From Cyanobium sp. T1B-Tous (GTDB lineage Bacteria; Cyanobacteriota; Cyanobacteriia; PCC-6307; Cyanobiaceae), in NCBI RefSeq assembly GCF_024345475.1, contig NZ_JAGQBE010000016.1:1-41824 (forward strand): 41,824 bases of DNA. Direction: 5' to 3'. Under the pieces are notes generated by a model that saw only the letters and a program-made list of their open reading frames with translations, was not told where the DNA came from and made no database searches. Positions within the stretch are counted from its first letter, which is position 1. Each line of letters starts with the position of its first letter. This document shows, piece after piece, positions 12,161 through 19,272 of the stretch. The translations under genes were made by a program, and so were the position numbers.

Positions 12161-12544
12161 TCAGCGCACGTGGCGAACGCCATCCACCGGGTGGTACCCC
12201 TCACCGGTGAGTTCCTCATAGACGATCGCCGGCAGTCCGGTCTCGAACATCGTCTGCAGGGCTTCTTTCAGGTAGGGGTTCCAGCCACCGGTGCTGACCT
12301 TGCCATGGCGGACGGTCCAGTCCCAGGTGCCCTGCAGGTCGCGGGGGATGCGGCCCTCACGATCCCGGCGGGCCACCAGATCCTGGGATTCAACCAGGCC
12401 CACCAGGATGGGGTCCTTGCCGTAGGCCGGGGTGATGCTCAGCTCGAGCCGGATCGGATCCTCCTTGATCAGCTTGAGGCGAAAACGGGGCGGCAGTTTG
12501 AGATTGCTCAGCACTGCAGCCACGATTCGGGTCCGTTGATCCAC
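12161..12544 (-). CDS. Conserved-looking protein of unknown function
   Basis: The 127-residue soluble protein starts with GTG at 12544. It has a mixed alpha/beta pattern with no signal peptide, membrane segment or cysteine. Readable features are a basic start (RFRLKLIKEDPIRLEL), a central RDREGRIPRDLQGTWDW and an aromatic C-terminal half with GGWNPYLKEALQTMFETGLP. I do not recognise the family. It lies 43 bases after the DUF2973 gene and directly before hrpB on the same strand. Its TGA is in the same reading frame as hrpB. Confidence 0.75.
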   Translation of the reverse strand: MDQRTRIVAAVLSNLKLPPRFRLKLIKEDPIRLELSITPAYGKDPILVGLVESQDLVARRDREGRIPRDLQGTWDWTVRHGKVSTGGWNPYLKEALQTMFETGLPAIVYEELTGEGYHPVDGVRHVR

Positions 12545-12587
12545 CGTCTGTCTCCGCTGAAAAGCACGTGCTCAACGGTGAGCCTAT

Positions 12588-12893
12588 TCAGCTGGGGTCA
12601 CCGGGGACAGCCGGCTGTTCGTTGTCCCCGCTAAACCGCACGGTGAGCAGGTCTTCCTGGGTGAGCTGACCATCCGCATCCAGCAGCTCGGGGTGGATCG
12701 TGAGTCGGCCGGTGCGATCGCTGTTGGGCTGCACCTGGGGCTGACTGGCGAGGCCTGATCCGGCGGCACCTTGGTCGCCGGGTCGAGGAATGGCTTTGAA
12801 GCCCTGACCCATCACCTTGAACGCCTGCCAGAGCAGGGCCAGGAAGCAGGCTCCGTAGAGCAGGGGGAAGAGCTGGGAGAGCAAGGCGTTCAT
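12588..12893 (-). CDS. DUF2973-type cyanobacterial membrane-anchored protein
   Basis: The 101-residue protein has one N-terminal hydrophobic segment (about residues 3-28: LLSQLFPLLYGACFLALLWQ followed by AFKVMGQGF). Then comes a polar linker and a C-terminal part with TGRLTIHPELLDADGQLTQEDLLTVRF. This layout, an anchored segment plus the motif of the form hPELLD..G.lt.EdLl.vrF, fits the cyanobacterial DUF2973 family of unknown function. The ATG start is clear. It appears to belong to a leftward operon with the preceding 43-residue peptide and the genes toward hrpB. Confidence 0.75.
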   Translation of the reverse strand: MNALLSQLFPLLYGACFLALLWQAFKVMGQGFKAIPRPGDQGAAGSGLASQPQVQPNSDRTGRLTIHPELLDADGQLTQEDLLTVRFSGDNEQPAVPGDPS

Positions 12894-12939
12894 GGCCGGG
12901 GGGCTGGCCGCAGATCAGGAGAGTCGAGCCGCAATCCCA

Positions 12940-13071
12940 TCATTGCCTGATCCGGGGGGAGACGGAAGCGCCGGTCGCATTGGCACCGCTATTGGCCAGC
13001 ATCCAGGCCCACAGGGTGGTGCAGGCTGCGCCGAAGGTCAGAAACGCGAGCAGCAGCCGACCGGTGTCCAT
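12940..13071 (-). CDS. Small single-pass membrane peptide (43 residues)
   Basis: The ATG at 13069-13071 opens a 43-codon frame: MDTGR, then a hydrophobic stretch LLLAFLTFGAACTTLWAWML, then a small polar tail ending RIRQ. The length and one-helix layout are typical of cyanobacterial small membrane proteins, but I do not recognise this one. It precedes the DUF2973 gene by 46 bases on the same strand and is divergent from the HtrA-type protease. The frame is open further upstream, where it is antisense to that protease. Support is moderate, by hydrophobicity and position only. Confidence 0.5.
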   Translation of the reverse strand: MDTGRLLLAFLTFGAACTTLWAWMLANSGANATGASVSPRIRQ

Positions 13072-13231
13072 GAATTGTTGAGATTCTTTACGCAGCTTAG
13101 GTCTTGTTTTGGCGGGGCGTGGCTCGCGGGTTGGGCGGTGCTGGGGCGGTTCCAGGGGGCGGTCCCAGGGGTGGTCAACCGGCCTGGGCAGGGGCGCCCG
13201 GGCTGCGTACGGTTTTTGACAGTTGTGCTCC

Positions 13232-14395
13232 ATGACGATGGTTGGATCGCGCACCCGCTCCTGGGTTTGCTCCGGTGTGCTGGCCGCAGGTCTGCTGCTG
13301 CCATCGGGCGCCTGGCTCGGCACGGCCGGTGTCGGCTTTGGAGCGGGCGCTGCCCGGGCCCAGGGAGCGGTCGGGGCGGGCCTGGCCCGGCAGTCCTTTG
13401 TGGCCGCTGCCGTGCGTCGTGCCGGCCCGGCGGTGGTGACCATCGACACCGAGCGCACCGTGGTGGTGCCGGGTGGGGGCAGCGGCGGCTTGCCGCGGGG
13501 GTTGCTCAACGATCCCCTCTTCCGTCAGTTCTTCGGCATGCCCCAGCTGCAGCAGCAGCCTTCCCAGCGCAAGGAGCGCGGCCAGGGCAGTGGTTTCATC
13601 GTTCAGGCCGATGGCTTGATCCTCACCAATGCCCACGTGGTGGAGAAGAGCGACCGGGTGACGGTGGGTCTCCAGGACGGACGGCGGGTGGAGGGCACGG
13701 TGGTGGGACTGGATCCCCTCACCGACCTGGCGGTGGTGAAACTGGCGAGCGCAGGCCCTTGGCCCGTGGCGCCCCTCGGCAACTCCGACTTGCTCCAGGT
13801 GGGGGAATGGGCGATTGCGGTGGGCAACCCCTTCGGCCTCGACAACACCGTGACGATGGGGATCATCAGTAGTCTCAACCGCAACGCCAGCAAGCTCGGG
13901 ATCACCGACAAGCGGCTGGACCTGATTCAGACGGATGCGGCCATCAACCCTGGCAACTCCGGCGGTCCCCTGCTCAATGCCGAGGGCGAGGTGATCGGCA
14001 TCAACACCCTGGTGCGCACGGGACCGGGGGCAGGCCTGGGATTTGCGATCCCCATCAACAGGGCCCGGGAGATCGCCCGCCAGCTGATTGCTACGGGCAA
14101 GGTGAGCCATCCGATGATCGGCGTGGGCCTTGATGGGGTGAAGCCTGGCGATGGCTCAGGCCTGAGCCAGGGGGTTCGGCTGATGTCGGTGCAGCCCGGC
14201 AGCCCGGCGGCGCGGGCTGGCCTCCAGCAGGGGGACGTGATTGTGGCGGTGGCGGGTCAGCCCATCGCCAGCCCCGCCCAGCTGGTGGCGGCGGTTGAGC
14301 GGGCAGGGGTGGGCGGAAGCCTGCCGCTCACGGTGAATCGGGCTGGCCGGCTGCTGTCGGTGACCGTGGTGCCGGCCCCGTTGGCCCCCCGCTAA
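13232..14395 (+). CDS. HtrA/DegP-family serine protease
   Basis: The 387-residue periplasmic or thylakoid-lumen protease starts at ATG 13232. An N-terminal signal segment of about 44 residues ends ARAQ. The trypsin-like domain shows the full catalytic triad: His135 in TNAHVV, Asp165 in LTDLAVV and Ser243 in [10 protein letters not shown]. One C-terminal PDZ domain (about residues 285-380) contains [19 protein letters not shown]. This matches the cyanobacterial HhoA/HhoB/HtrA group, which degrade damaged envelope proteins. I do not choose among the three names. A TTG nine bases upstream is an alternative start. The stop overlaps the stop of the convergent small gene by four bases. Confidence 0.93.
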   Translation: MTMVGSRTRSWVCSGVLAAGLLLPSGAWLGTAGVGFGAGAARAQGAVGAGLARQSFVAAAVRRAGPAVVTIDTERTVVVPGGGSGGLPRGLLNDPLFRQFFGMPQLQQQPSQRKERGQGSGFIVQADGLILTNAHVVEKSDRVTVGLQDGRRVEGTVVGLDPLTDLAVVKLASAGPWPVAPLGNSDLLQVGEWAIAVGNPFGLDNTVTMGIISSLNRNASKLGITDKRLDLIQTDAAINPGNSGGPLLNAEGEVIGINTLVRTGPGAGLGFAIPINRAREIARQLIATGKVSHPMIGVGLDGVKPGDGSGLSQGVRLMSVQPGSPAARAGLQQGDVIVAVAGQPIASPAQLVAAVERAGVGGSLPLTVNRAGRLLSVTVVPAPLAPR

Positions 14396-14619
14396 GCCTC
14401 CTGGCCCCACTGCTGGGTCAGGCTGGGGGCAATCTGGGGTGGTGCTCCGAGTTGCTGGCGCATCACCCATTGGGTGGCCGCCTTCTGGCTGTGCCACGCC
14501 TGCAGCAGTTGCTTGGCGATCCCCTGAAGGGTCTGCAGGTCGGCGGTGGCCTCGATGGCCCGGCTCATCCGTTCCAGCTCAAATTGTTGGCCGAGGCTGA
14601 GGGCGAGTGGTTCCGACAT
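14392..14619 (-). CDS. Small helical protein, NblA-like pattern
   Basis: The 75-residue protein starts at ATG 14617-14619. It begins [20 protein letters not shown], then a helix [20 protein letters not shown] and a short polar tail. The opening LSLxQQFxL followed by a helix-loop-helix of similar length recalls NblA (Ycf18), the small adaptor that directs phycobilisome degradation; NblA proteins commonly begin with ELSLEQQF. Similarity fades in the second helix, so it may be a distinct small cyanobacterial family. It is convergent with the HtrA-type protease, overlapping by four bases. No function is claimed beyond this resemblance. Confidence 0.7.
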   Translation of the reverse strand: MSEPLALSLGQQFELERMSRAIEATADLQTLQGIAKQLLQAWHSQKAATQWVMRQQLGAPPQIAPSLTQQWGQEA

Positions 14620-14754
14620 GGCGCACCGCTTGGCTCTGTGGATCCCCTAACGCTACAAAGTGTTTCATTTGCGTGCGTAGCGGTTGCAACAGGGCGGGCT
14701 CTCTGTGTGGGATCGCTGTTCTGGGGGTCGCCCTCCCGCGGCCTTGGCGTCGCT

Positions 14755-14967
14755 TCAGGGCTGCTCGCGCAGTTGCTCGACGCAGCGGGTCACACAGGCT
14801 CCGTCGTCCAGGGAGCAGGTGGTGATGCACTCGAAGTACACCTCAAGGGCGTCACCGGCCTGGGCCTGTTCGGCCTGGAGGCCCTGGCCCATGGGCTCAA
14901 AACCCGCGGCTTCGAAGCCCATGGCCCCATGGCCGAAGTTCCCTGTGCCCATGTGTGCAAATCCCAT
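14755..14967 (-). CDS. Small cysteine-containing protein with Gly/Phe/Met-rich start
   Basis: The 70-residue protein has its ATG at 14965-14967 preceded by AGGAG four bases upstream, a good ribosome-binding site that fixes the start. Residues 1-28 are low complexity, rich in Gly, Phe and Met. The C-terminal half has ALEVYFECITTCSLDDG and ACVTRCVEQL, giving a CxxxC pair and a second CxxxC pair seven residues later, which suggests a disulfide hairpin or metal site. The family is unknown to me. No neighbour indicates its role; it lies between the NblA-like gene and the ABC-F gene on the same strand. Confidence 0.6.
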   Translation of the reverse strand: MGFAHMGTGNFGHGAMGFEAAGFEPMGQGLQAEQAQAGDALEVYFECITTCSLDDGACVTRCVEQLREQP

Positions 14968-15088
14968 GATCTCCTGCTCCGGCGACGTCTTGTCAGCCTA
15001 TGCACACCAAACCGGACACACCAGGGAAATGAGTCTTCCTGCCTAAGCAACGGTGAAGTTGTGTGTAGGCCCGGGGTGGAACGTTGGC

Positions 15089-16810
15089 TCAGCCGGCCTT
15101 GGCCTGGGCCTTGCGGGAGCTCTGCTTGGATTTGTTGGCCGCCCGTTTGGCCGCCTTGTGGGCTGCGTCCCGGGCTGCCCGCGCCAGCTCGGCCTCCTCC
15201 TCCTTCTTGCTGAGGTAGTAGGCGTAATCGCCCCGGTAGAGCACCAGCTGGCCATCGCAGATTTCCACGATCCGATTGGCCACCCGGGAGATGAAATAGC
15301 GGTCGTGGCTCACGAGCAGGGCCGCCCCCTCGTAGTCGATCAGGGCGTCTTCCAGCATCTGTTTGGCTGGGATGTCGAGGTGGTTGGTGGGTTCATCCAG
15401 CACCAGCAGGTTGCAGGGGGAGAGCAGCATCAAGGCCAGGGCCAGCCGGGCTTTCTCGCCACCCGAGAGTTTGCCGGCCTCCTTGAACACGCTCTCGTTC
15501 GAGAAGCAGAAGCTGCCCAGCAGCGAGCGCACCTGGGTCTGGGTCCAGTCGGGCACCGCCTCAAAGATCGTGTCGATCACGGTTTTGGAGAGGTCGAGGG
15601 CTTCGGCCTGGTTCTGCTCGAAGTAGCCCGCCACCACGTTGTGCTCCCCGAGCTGGGCCAGGCCCTCCGCGGGCAGCTCCGTTCCCATGATCAGGCGCAG
15701 CAGGGTGGATTTGCCCGCCCCATTGGGCCCGACGAAGGCAATGCGGTCGCCCCGCTCCACCTCCAGTTCGGCCCCCAGAAACAGGATCTGGTCGCCGTAG
15801 CTGTGGCTGAGATCCCGGATTTCCGCCACCAGGCGCCCGGAGCGGGGGGCGTCCGGGAAGCGGAAGCGTGGACCGCTGACGCCCTCGATCGGGGCCTCCA
15901 CCCGTTCGATTTTGTCGAGCAGCTTTTCGCGGCTTTTGGCCTGGGTGGAGCGGGTGGCGCTGGCCCGGAACCGGTCGATGTAGGCCTGCTGGGCACCGAG
16001 CTCCTTCTGCTGGCGTTCGAAGGCGGCCTGGGTGGCTTCCCGCTCCAAGGCCTTCTGTTCGAGGTGCTGGCTGTAGTTGCCCAGATAGGTGCGAGACACC
16101 CCCCGTTCGGTCTCCACGATCTGGTTGCAGACCCGATCGAGAAAGGTGCGGTCGTGGCTGATCACCACCAGGGCTGCGGTCTGCTCGACCAGGTAGCCCT
16201 CCAGCCACTGGATCGTCTCCACGTCCAGGTGGTTGGTGGGTTCGTCGAGCAGCAGGAGATCCGGCTCCTGCAGCAGGATCTTGCCCAGGGCGATGCGCAT
16301 CTGCCAGCCGCCGGAATAATCCCCCACCAGCTGCTCGGCCCCCTCGGGTGTGAAGCCGATCGTGGGCAGCAGCTTGTCGATGCGGGCGTCGAGCTCGTAG
16401 CCGTGCAGGGCTTCGAAACGGCTGTGCAGCCGGCCCAGCTCGTGGATCAGGTCATCGAGATGGTCGGGGTCGTTGGCGGCCTTCTCCTCAGCCATGGCGT
16501 GCTCCACCTGGTGCTGGCGGATCAGCACTTCGGCCGCTTCCCCGAACGCCTGGAACAGCTCCTCCCGCACGGTGCGGGCCGGATCCACGTCGAATTCCTG
16601 CTGCAAATAGGCGATCCGCGGTTCACCCTGTTTCACCACCAGGCCACTGCTGGGTTCTTCCAGCCCGGCGATGATCTTCATCTGGGTCGATTTGCCCGCC
16701 CCATTGACGCCCACCAGGCCAATCCGGTCGCCGGCTTTGACCTCCCAGGTGACGTCGCGCAGGACCTCACCGGTGGGATAGATCTTGCCGATGCGTTCGA
16801 GGCGGAGCAC
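15089..16810 (-). CDS. ABC-F family ATPase
   Basis: The 573-residue protein has two ABC domains and no membrane segment. Domain 1 shows Walker A GVNGAGKST, signature YSGGWQMRIALGK and Walker B LLLLDEPTNHLD. A charged linker (about residues 235-310) follows. Domain 2 has GPNGAGKST, LSGGEKARLALALMLL and LLVLDEPTNHLD. The C-terminus is a Lys/Arg/Ala-rich tail. This is the ABC-F layout (Uup/EttA/YheS group), proteins that act on the ribosome or in translation quality control and do not transport. I cannot assign the subgroup with certainty. It is transcribed leftward with no close downstream gene. Confidence 0.92.
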   Translation of the reverse strand: MLRLERIGKIYPTGEVLRDVTWEVKAGDRIGLVGVNGAGKSTQMKIIAGLEEPSSGLVVKQGEPRIAYLQQEFDVDPARTVREELFQAFGEAAEVLIRQHQVEHAMAEEKAANDPDHLDDLIHELGRLHSRFEALHGYELDARIDKLLPTIGFTPEGAEQLVGDYSGGWQMRIALGKILLQEPDLLLLDEPTNHLDVETIQWLEGYLVEQTAALVVISHDRTFLDRVCNQIVETERGVSRTYLGNYSQHLEQKALEREATQAAFERQQKELGAQQAYIDRFRASATRSTQAKSREKLLDKIERVEAPIEGVSGPRFRFPDAPRSGRLVAEIRDLSHSYGDQILFLGAELEVERGDRIAFVGPNGAGKSTLLRLIMGTELPAEGLAQLGEHNVVAGYFEQNQAEALDLSKTVIDTIFEAVPDWTQTQVRSLLGSFCFSNESVFKEAGKLSGGEKARLALALMLLSPCNLLVLDEPTNHLDIPAKQMLEDALIDYEGAALLVSHDRYFISRVANRIVEICDGQLVLYRGDYAYYLSKKEEEAELARAARDAAHKAAKRAANKSKQSSRKAQAKAG

Positions 16811-16938
16811 GGAGTCAGGGCTGGGGAGGGGGTGGTGCGGAGCCGCTCCAGCAGCTCGGAACCATCATCCCTGCTCAGGGGGCGGCCCGTAGGGCCCTGG
16901 CGCGTGCAGACTCGTCTTCACGTGCCCGGCTGCCGGAG

Positions 16939-17385
16939 ATGATCAAACGCCTTGAGCAGGTGGCAGCCCTGGTGGTTGCAGCTGGCCTGGCGATCGTCAG
17001 TTATTGGCTGTTCTTCAGTTGGGCCGGCGGGGGCCAAGATCAGCGCCCGCAAAGGCTGCGCAGCTCAGAGCCCGCCGCGGGCTTTCAGCAACCACTGCTT
17101 GCTCTCGCTGTCGTCGAGGCTCACGATGTGGCTGCGCACTTCCTGGGGCGTGACCGGCAGGTTGAACTCCTGCCCGAGCTCCACGATCCGGCGCACCGCA
17201 CCCTGGGGATCCTGGAGGGCTTGGCGGAACAGGGCCTGGGTCAGGGCGTGGTCGCTGCTGATCCGTCCGTAAAGCTCGGCGGCATGGCTGGCGTGGAGCG
17301 GACGTCCGGCGCCGACGTTGCTGGCGGTCATTTCAGACAGCTGATTAAGCCGAGCCTAAGTCTTTCCACTGCGCCTGAATCCTGA
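16939..17385 (+). CDS. Possible small membrane protein (uncertain gene)
   Basis: ATG 16939, preceded by GGAG, opens a frame whose first 35 residues look like a real small membrane protein: MIKRLEQ, then the hydrophobic run VAALVVAAGLAIVSYWLFFS, then GGG. Beyond about residue 42 the frame runs antisense to the gene at 17065-17331, and its composition looks like a shadow with no stop until 17385. Either a short gene has lost its stop, or the hydrophobic start is chance. It is listed because the N-terminus is more protein-like than the other shadows. Confidence 0.25.
   Translation: MIKRLEQVAALVVAAGLAIVSYWLFFSWAGGGQDQRPQRLRSSEPAAGFQQPLLALAVVEAHDVAAHFLGRDRQVELLPELHDPAHRTLGILEGLAEQGLGQGVVAADPSVKLGGMAGVERTSGADVAGGHFRQLIKPSLSLSTAPES
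17065..17331 (-). CDS. Small protein, weakly Nif11-like
   Basis: The 88-residue soluble protein starts at ATG 17331. Its middle reads LTQALFRQALQDPQGAVRRI, then VELGQEFNLPVTPQEV. This spacing of a dPxx(A)V..I..G......T..EV pattern recalls the Nif11/nitrile-hydratase-leader helical domain common in picocyanobacteria. The C-terminus is SKQWLLKARGGL, ending in a Gly-Gly close to the end, but no peptide-core region follows, so it is not an obvious lanthipeptide precursor. The family call is tentative. It lies downstream of the gene at 17431-17745, 99 bases away with a hairpin between them. Confidence 0.6.
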   Translation of the reverse strand: MTASNVGAGRPLHASHAAELYGRISSDHALTQALFRQALQDPQGAVRRIVELGQEFNLPVTPQEVRSHIVSLDDSESKQWLLKARGGL

Positions 17386-17416
17386 CGGCAAAACCTGGTT
17401 GCACTGGCTTGCCGTC
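17384..17416 (-). other. Inverted repeat downstream of the 17431-17745 gene
   Basis: Perfect eight-base arms, GACGGCAA and TTGCCGTC, flank a 17-base loop. It lies 15 bases beyond the stop of the leftward gene that ends at 17431 and 53 bases before the start of the next leftward gene. No T-run follows in the leftward direction, so it is not a standard intrinsic terminator. It could be an RNA-stabilising or attenuating hairpin. Confidence 0.5.
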
Positions 17417-17430
17417 GGGGTGGAGCTCGA

Positions 17431-17745
17431 TCAGGCGGCGCGACGGTTGTCGCTGGTTTCGGGGGTGCCGCAGGCTGAGGCATCTTCCATGCTGCGGGCA
17501 TCCAGGCAAAGCACCTTGCGCAGTTCGGCGTAGTTGGCGGCGAGGGCCTGGCGGCCCTCCTGCTGGGCGCCGTATTCAGCCCGCTGCAGCACGTGGTGCA
17601 GGTGGGTGAGCAGGTAGGTGCTGATCACGGCGGACACCAGGACGTCGCTGCGTTCGGCGGTGCGGCGCTTGCGGCTGGCTGGCTTGGAGGGGGTGGAGGA
17701 ACGGGGCACGGGGTGCACCTCCGATGGGATGGATGCCCTCAGCAT
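17431..17745 (-). CDS. Unknown small protein divergent from an RHH gene
   Basis: The 104-residue protein starts at ATG 17743-17745. The first 25 residues are polar with many Pro, Ser and Lys, then RKRRTAERSDVLVSAVISTY, LLTHLHHVLQRAEYGAQQ and GRQALAANYAELRKVLCLDA form helices, ending in a disordered polar tail. There is no signal peptide or clear membrane segment. I do not recognise the family. The frame extends 41 codons upstream into the divergent gene, but that part is shadow. The intergenic inverted repeats suggest shared regulation with the RHH gene. Confidence 0.65.
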   Translation of the reverse strand: MLRASIPSEVHPVPRSSTPSKPASRKRRTAERSDVLVSAVISTYLLTHLHHVLQRAEYGAQQEGRQALAANYAELRKVLCLDARSMEDASACGTPETSDNRRAA

Positions 17746-17751
17746 AGTCGT

Positions 17752-17800
17752 GGATACTACCCTTGCGCATCTCAGTACACTCTGAGGTATCCGGTAGTCC
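17752..17800. promoter_or_regulatory. Nested inverted repeats, candidate operator between divergent genes
   Basis: Within the 73-base divergent gap, CTCAG (17771-17775) and CTGAG (17782-17786) form a short palindrome. Outside it, GGATAC (17752-17757) mirrors GTATCC (17787-17792), and ACTACC (17756-17761) mirrors GGTAGT (17793-17798). Such layered dyads suit a dimeric or tetrameric repressor, and one of the two flanking genes encodes a ribbon-helix-helix protein. Autoregulation is inference. Confidence 0.5.
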
Positions 17801-17818
17801 TCTCCCCCCGATCGATCC

Positions 17819-18109
17819 GTGGCGACCCGGCAGACCTCTTCCAGCGGCAAGGCCAAGTCCCCTCGCATCCAGGTGGTGCTGCCTGAGGAGCTCTGTCAGC
17901 GTCTGGCGGATCTGGCGGAGGCCGAGTCGCGCACCGTCAGCAACATGGCCAAGGTGCTGATCCAGCAGGGCGTTGAACGCCTGGAACGGGCCCAGCTGGG
18001 CGGCGCAGGGGTGGCCCTGTTCCGCCAGGGACTGGAGCAGCGCCAGGCTCAGAAGCCCCAGCGCCTGCGCGGAGCGCCGCGCCGGCTCCGTCTGCACCGG
18101 CCGGCCTGA
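17819..18109 (+). CDS. Ribbon-helix-helix (CopG/Arc-like) DNA-binding protein
   Basis: The 96-residue protein starts with GTG at 17819. After a polar lead, residues about 15-52 read PRIQVVLPEELCQRLADLAE then SRTVSNMAKVLIQQGVERL. This is the beta-strand/helix/helix layout of CopG/Arc-type regulators: the RIQVVLPE strand that enters the major groove, then two helices with the SNMAKVLI pattern. The C-terminal 35 residues are basic and rich in Gln, Arg and Pro. It is divergent from a small unknown gene across a gap with inverted repeats, so it may regulate that gene and itself. It could also be the DNA-binding part of a non-classical antitoxin, with no proof here. Confidence 0.75.
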   Translation: MATRQTSSSGKAKSPRIQVVLPEELCQRLADLAEAESRTVSNMAKVLIQQGVERLERAQLGGAGVALFRQGLEQRQAQKPQRLRGAPRRLRLHRPA

Positions 18110-18125
18110 CGGCTGGATGTCAGCG

Positions 18126-19262
18126 TTAGGTTCTGGCGTGTTGGGGTTTGGCTAGCAGGCCCAGCACCGCCGCCCTGCGGGCCCCGGTGACGGAGGGCAG
18201 GCTGCCGCGATGGCCCCGGACATGCCACCAGGCCAGCAGGGCAAAGGCCAGGGCCTCGCGTTCCGCGTCGCCGATGCCCAGCTCCGCCAGGGGGCGCAGG
18301 ATCAGGCCGCGGCAGCGGAGTCGCAGCTGCTCCATCAACAGGGCATTGCGGCAGCCGCCCCCCGCCACCAGCAACTCCACCGGTTGGGGCCCGTGACCGA
18401 GCTCATGGGCCACGACGGCTGCGCTGAATCCCGTCAAGGTGGCCAGGGCATCGGCGGGATCCCGTGGGCCCAGCTCCCCCAGCCGCCGTTCGAGGTCGGC
18501 CTGGCCGAACAGTTCGCGGCCCGTGGATTTCGGGGGTGGGGTTTGGAAGTAGGGCTCGCGGAGCCAGTGTTGGATCAGGGCTTCATCGCAGCGGCCCTGC
18601 CGGGCCCAGGCTCCCCCGGCGTCGTAGGCCAGGCGGCCGGCGCTGAAGTGGCGGGTGGCCAGGTCCAGCAGGGTATTGGCCGGCCCGCAGTCCCAGCCCC
18701 GAACCGGTTGGTGCCGCTGGGGACCGGTGGCCGGGGGAATCAGGGTGAGATTGGCGATGCCGCCGAGATTCAGCACGGCCCGCCAGCCGCCGCAGCGGCC
18801 CAGTAGGGCCTGGTCTGCCGGGGGCACCAGCGGCGCTCCCTGGCCTCCCAGGGCTAGGTCGGCACTGCGGAAATCGAACACCACCGGCCTGCCCAGCAGT
18901 TCGGCCAGCAGGGGGCCTTGCAGCAGCTGCCAGCTGGCGCCCCGGCGGCCGGGCTGGGGTGGGCGATGCCAGAGGGTCTGGCCATGGCAGCCCACCAGCT
19001 GGGCCCGGCCAACTGGATCGCAGGCCCGTGCCGCCAGGGCCTGGTGTTCGGTTACCGCTTCGGCCAGCTCCAGCAGCTCGGCCGCTGGCACCGGCTCGCC
19101 CTGGCCGACGTGGATCAGTCGGCGTTGCAGCTCGGCGGGATAGGGGCTGAAGTGGTGGGCTTCGAGTGTCCAGCGCGGGCGCTGGGGCTGGCCCGAGAAG
19201 TGGGCCAGCACGGCATCAACGCCATCGGCGCTGGTGCCGCTCATCAACCCCAACACCCGCAT
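18126..19262 (-). CDS. anmK: Anhydro-N-acetylmuramic acid kinase
   Basis: The 378-residue protein opens with MRVLGLMSGTSADGVDAVLA, the hallmark of AnmK. It continues with GCHGQTLWHRPP, LNLGGIANLTLI, WDCGPANTLLD and an ATP-site-like VAGGGCRNALLMEQL. AnmK cleaves the anhydro ring and phosphorylates anhydroMurNAc to MurNAc-6-phosphate during cell-wall recycling. Length is normal. It is transcribed leftward, ten bases after the stop of the peroxiredoxin gene, so it is likely co-transcribed with it. No MurQ etherase is visible in the window. Confidence 0.95.
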   Translation of the reverse strand: MRVLGLMSGTSADGVDAVLAHFSGQPQRPRWTLEAHHFSPYPAELQRRLIHVGQGEPVPAAELLELAEAVTEHQALAARACDPVGRAQLVGCHGQTLWHRPPQPGRRGASWQLLQGPLLAELLGRPVVFDFRSADLALGGQGAPLVPPADQALLGRCGGWRAVLNLGGIANLTLIPPATGPQRHQPVRGWDCGPANTLLDLATRHFSAGRLAYDAGGAWARQGRCDEALIQHWLREPYFQTPPPKSTGRELFGQADLERRLGELGPRDPADALATLTGFSAAVVAHELGHGPQPVELLVAGGGCRNALLMEQLRLRCRGLILRPLAELGIGDAEREALAFALLAWWHVRGHRGSLPSVTGARRAAVLGLLAKPQHART

Positions 19263-19272
19263 CAGAGCCGGC

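Noticed and set aside
10058-12634. Long plus-strand frames opposite hrpB
   Set aside because: Composition is repetitive Gly/Gln/Ala and no family is recognisable; hrpB motifs are complete on the other strand.
15053-16942. 629-codon frame on the plus strand opposite the ABC-F gene
   Set aside because: It is a shadow of the ABC-F coding sequence. The ATGA junction with the frame at 16939 is therefore chance.
17065-17331. Lanthipeptide (prochlorosin-like) precursor
   Set aside because: No core peptide with Cys/Ser/Thr follows the Gly-Gly, and no LanM-type enzyme lies in the window.
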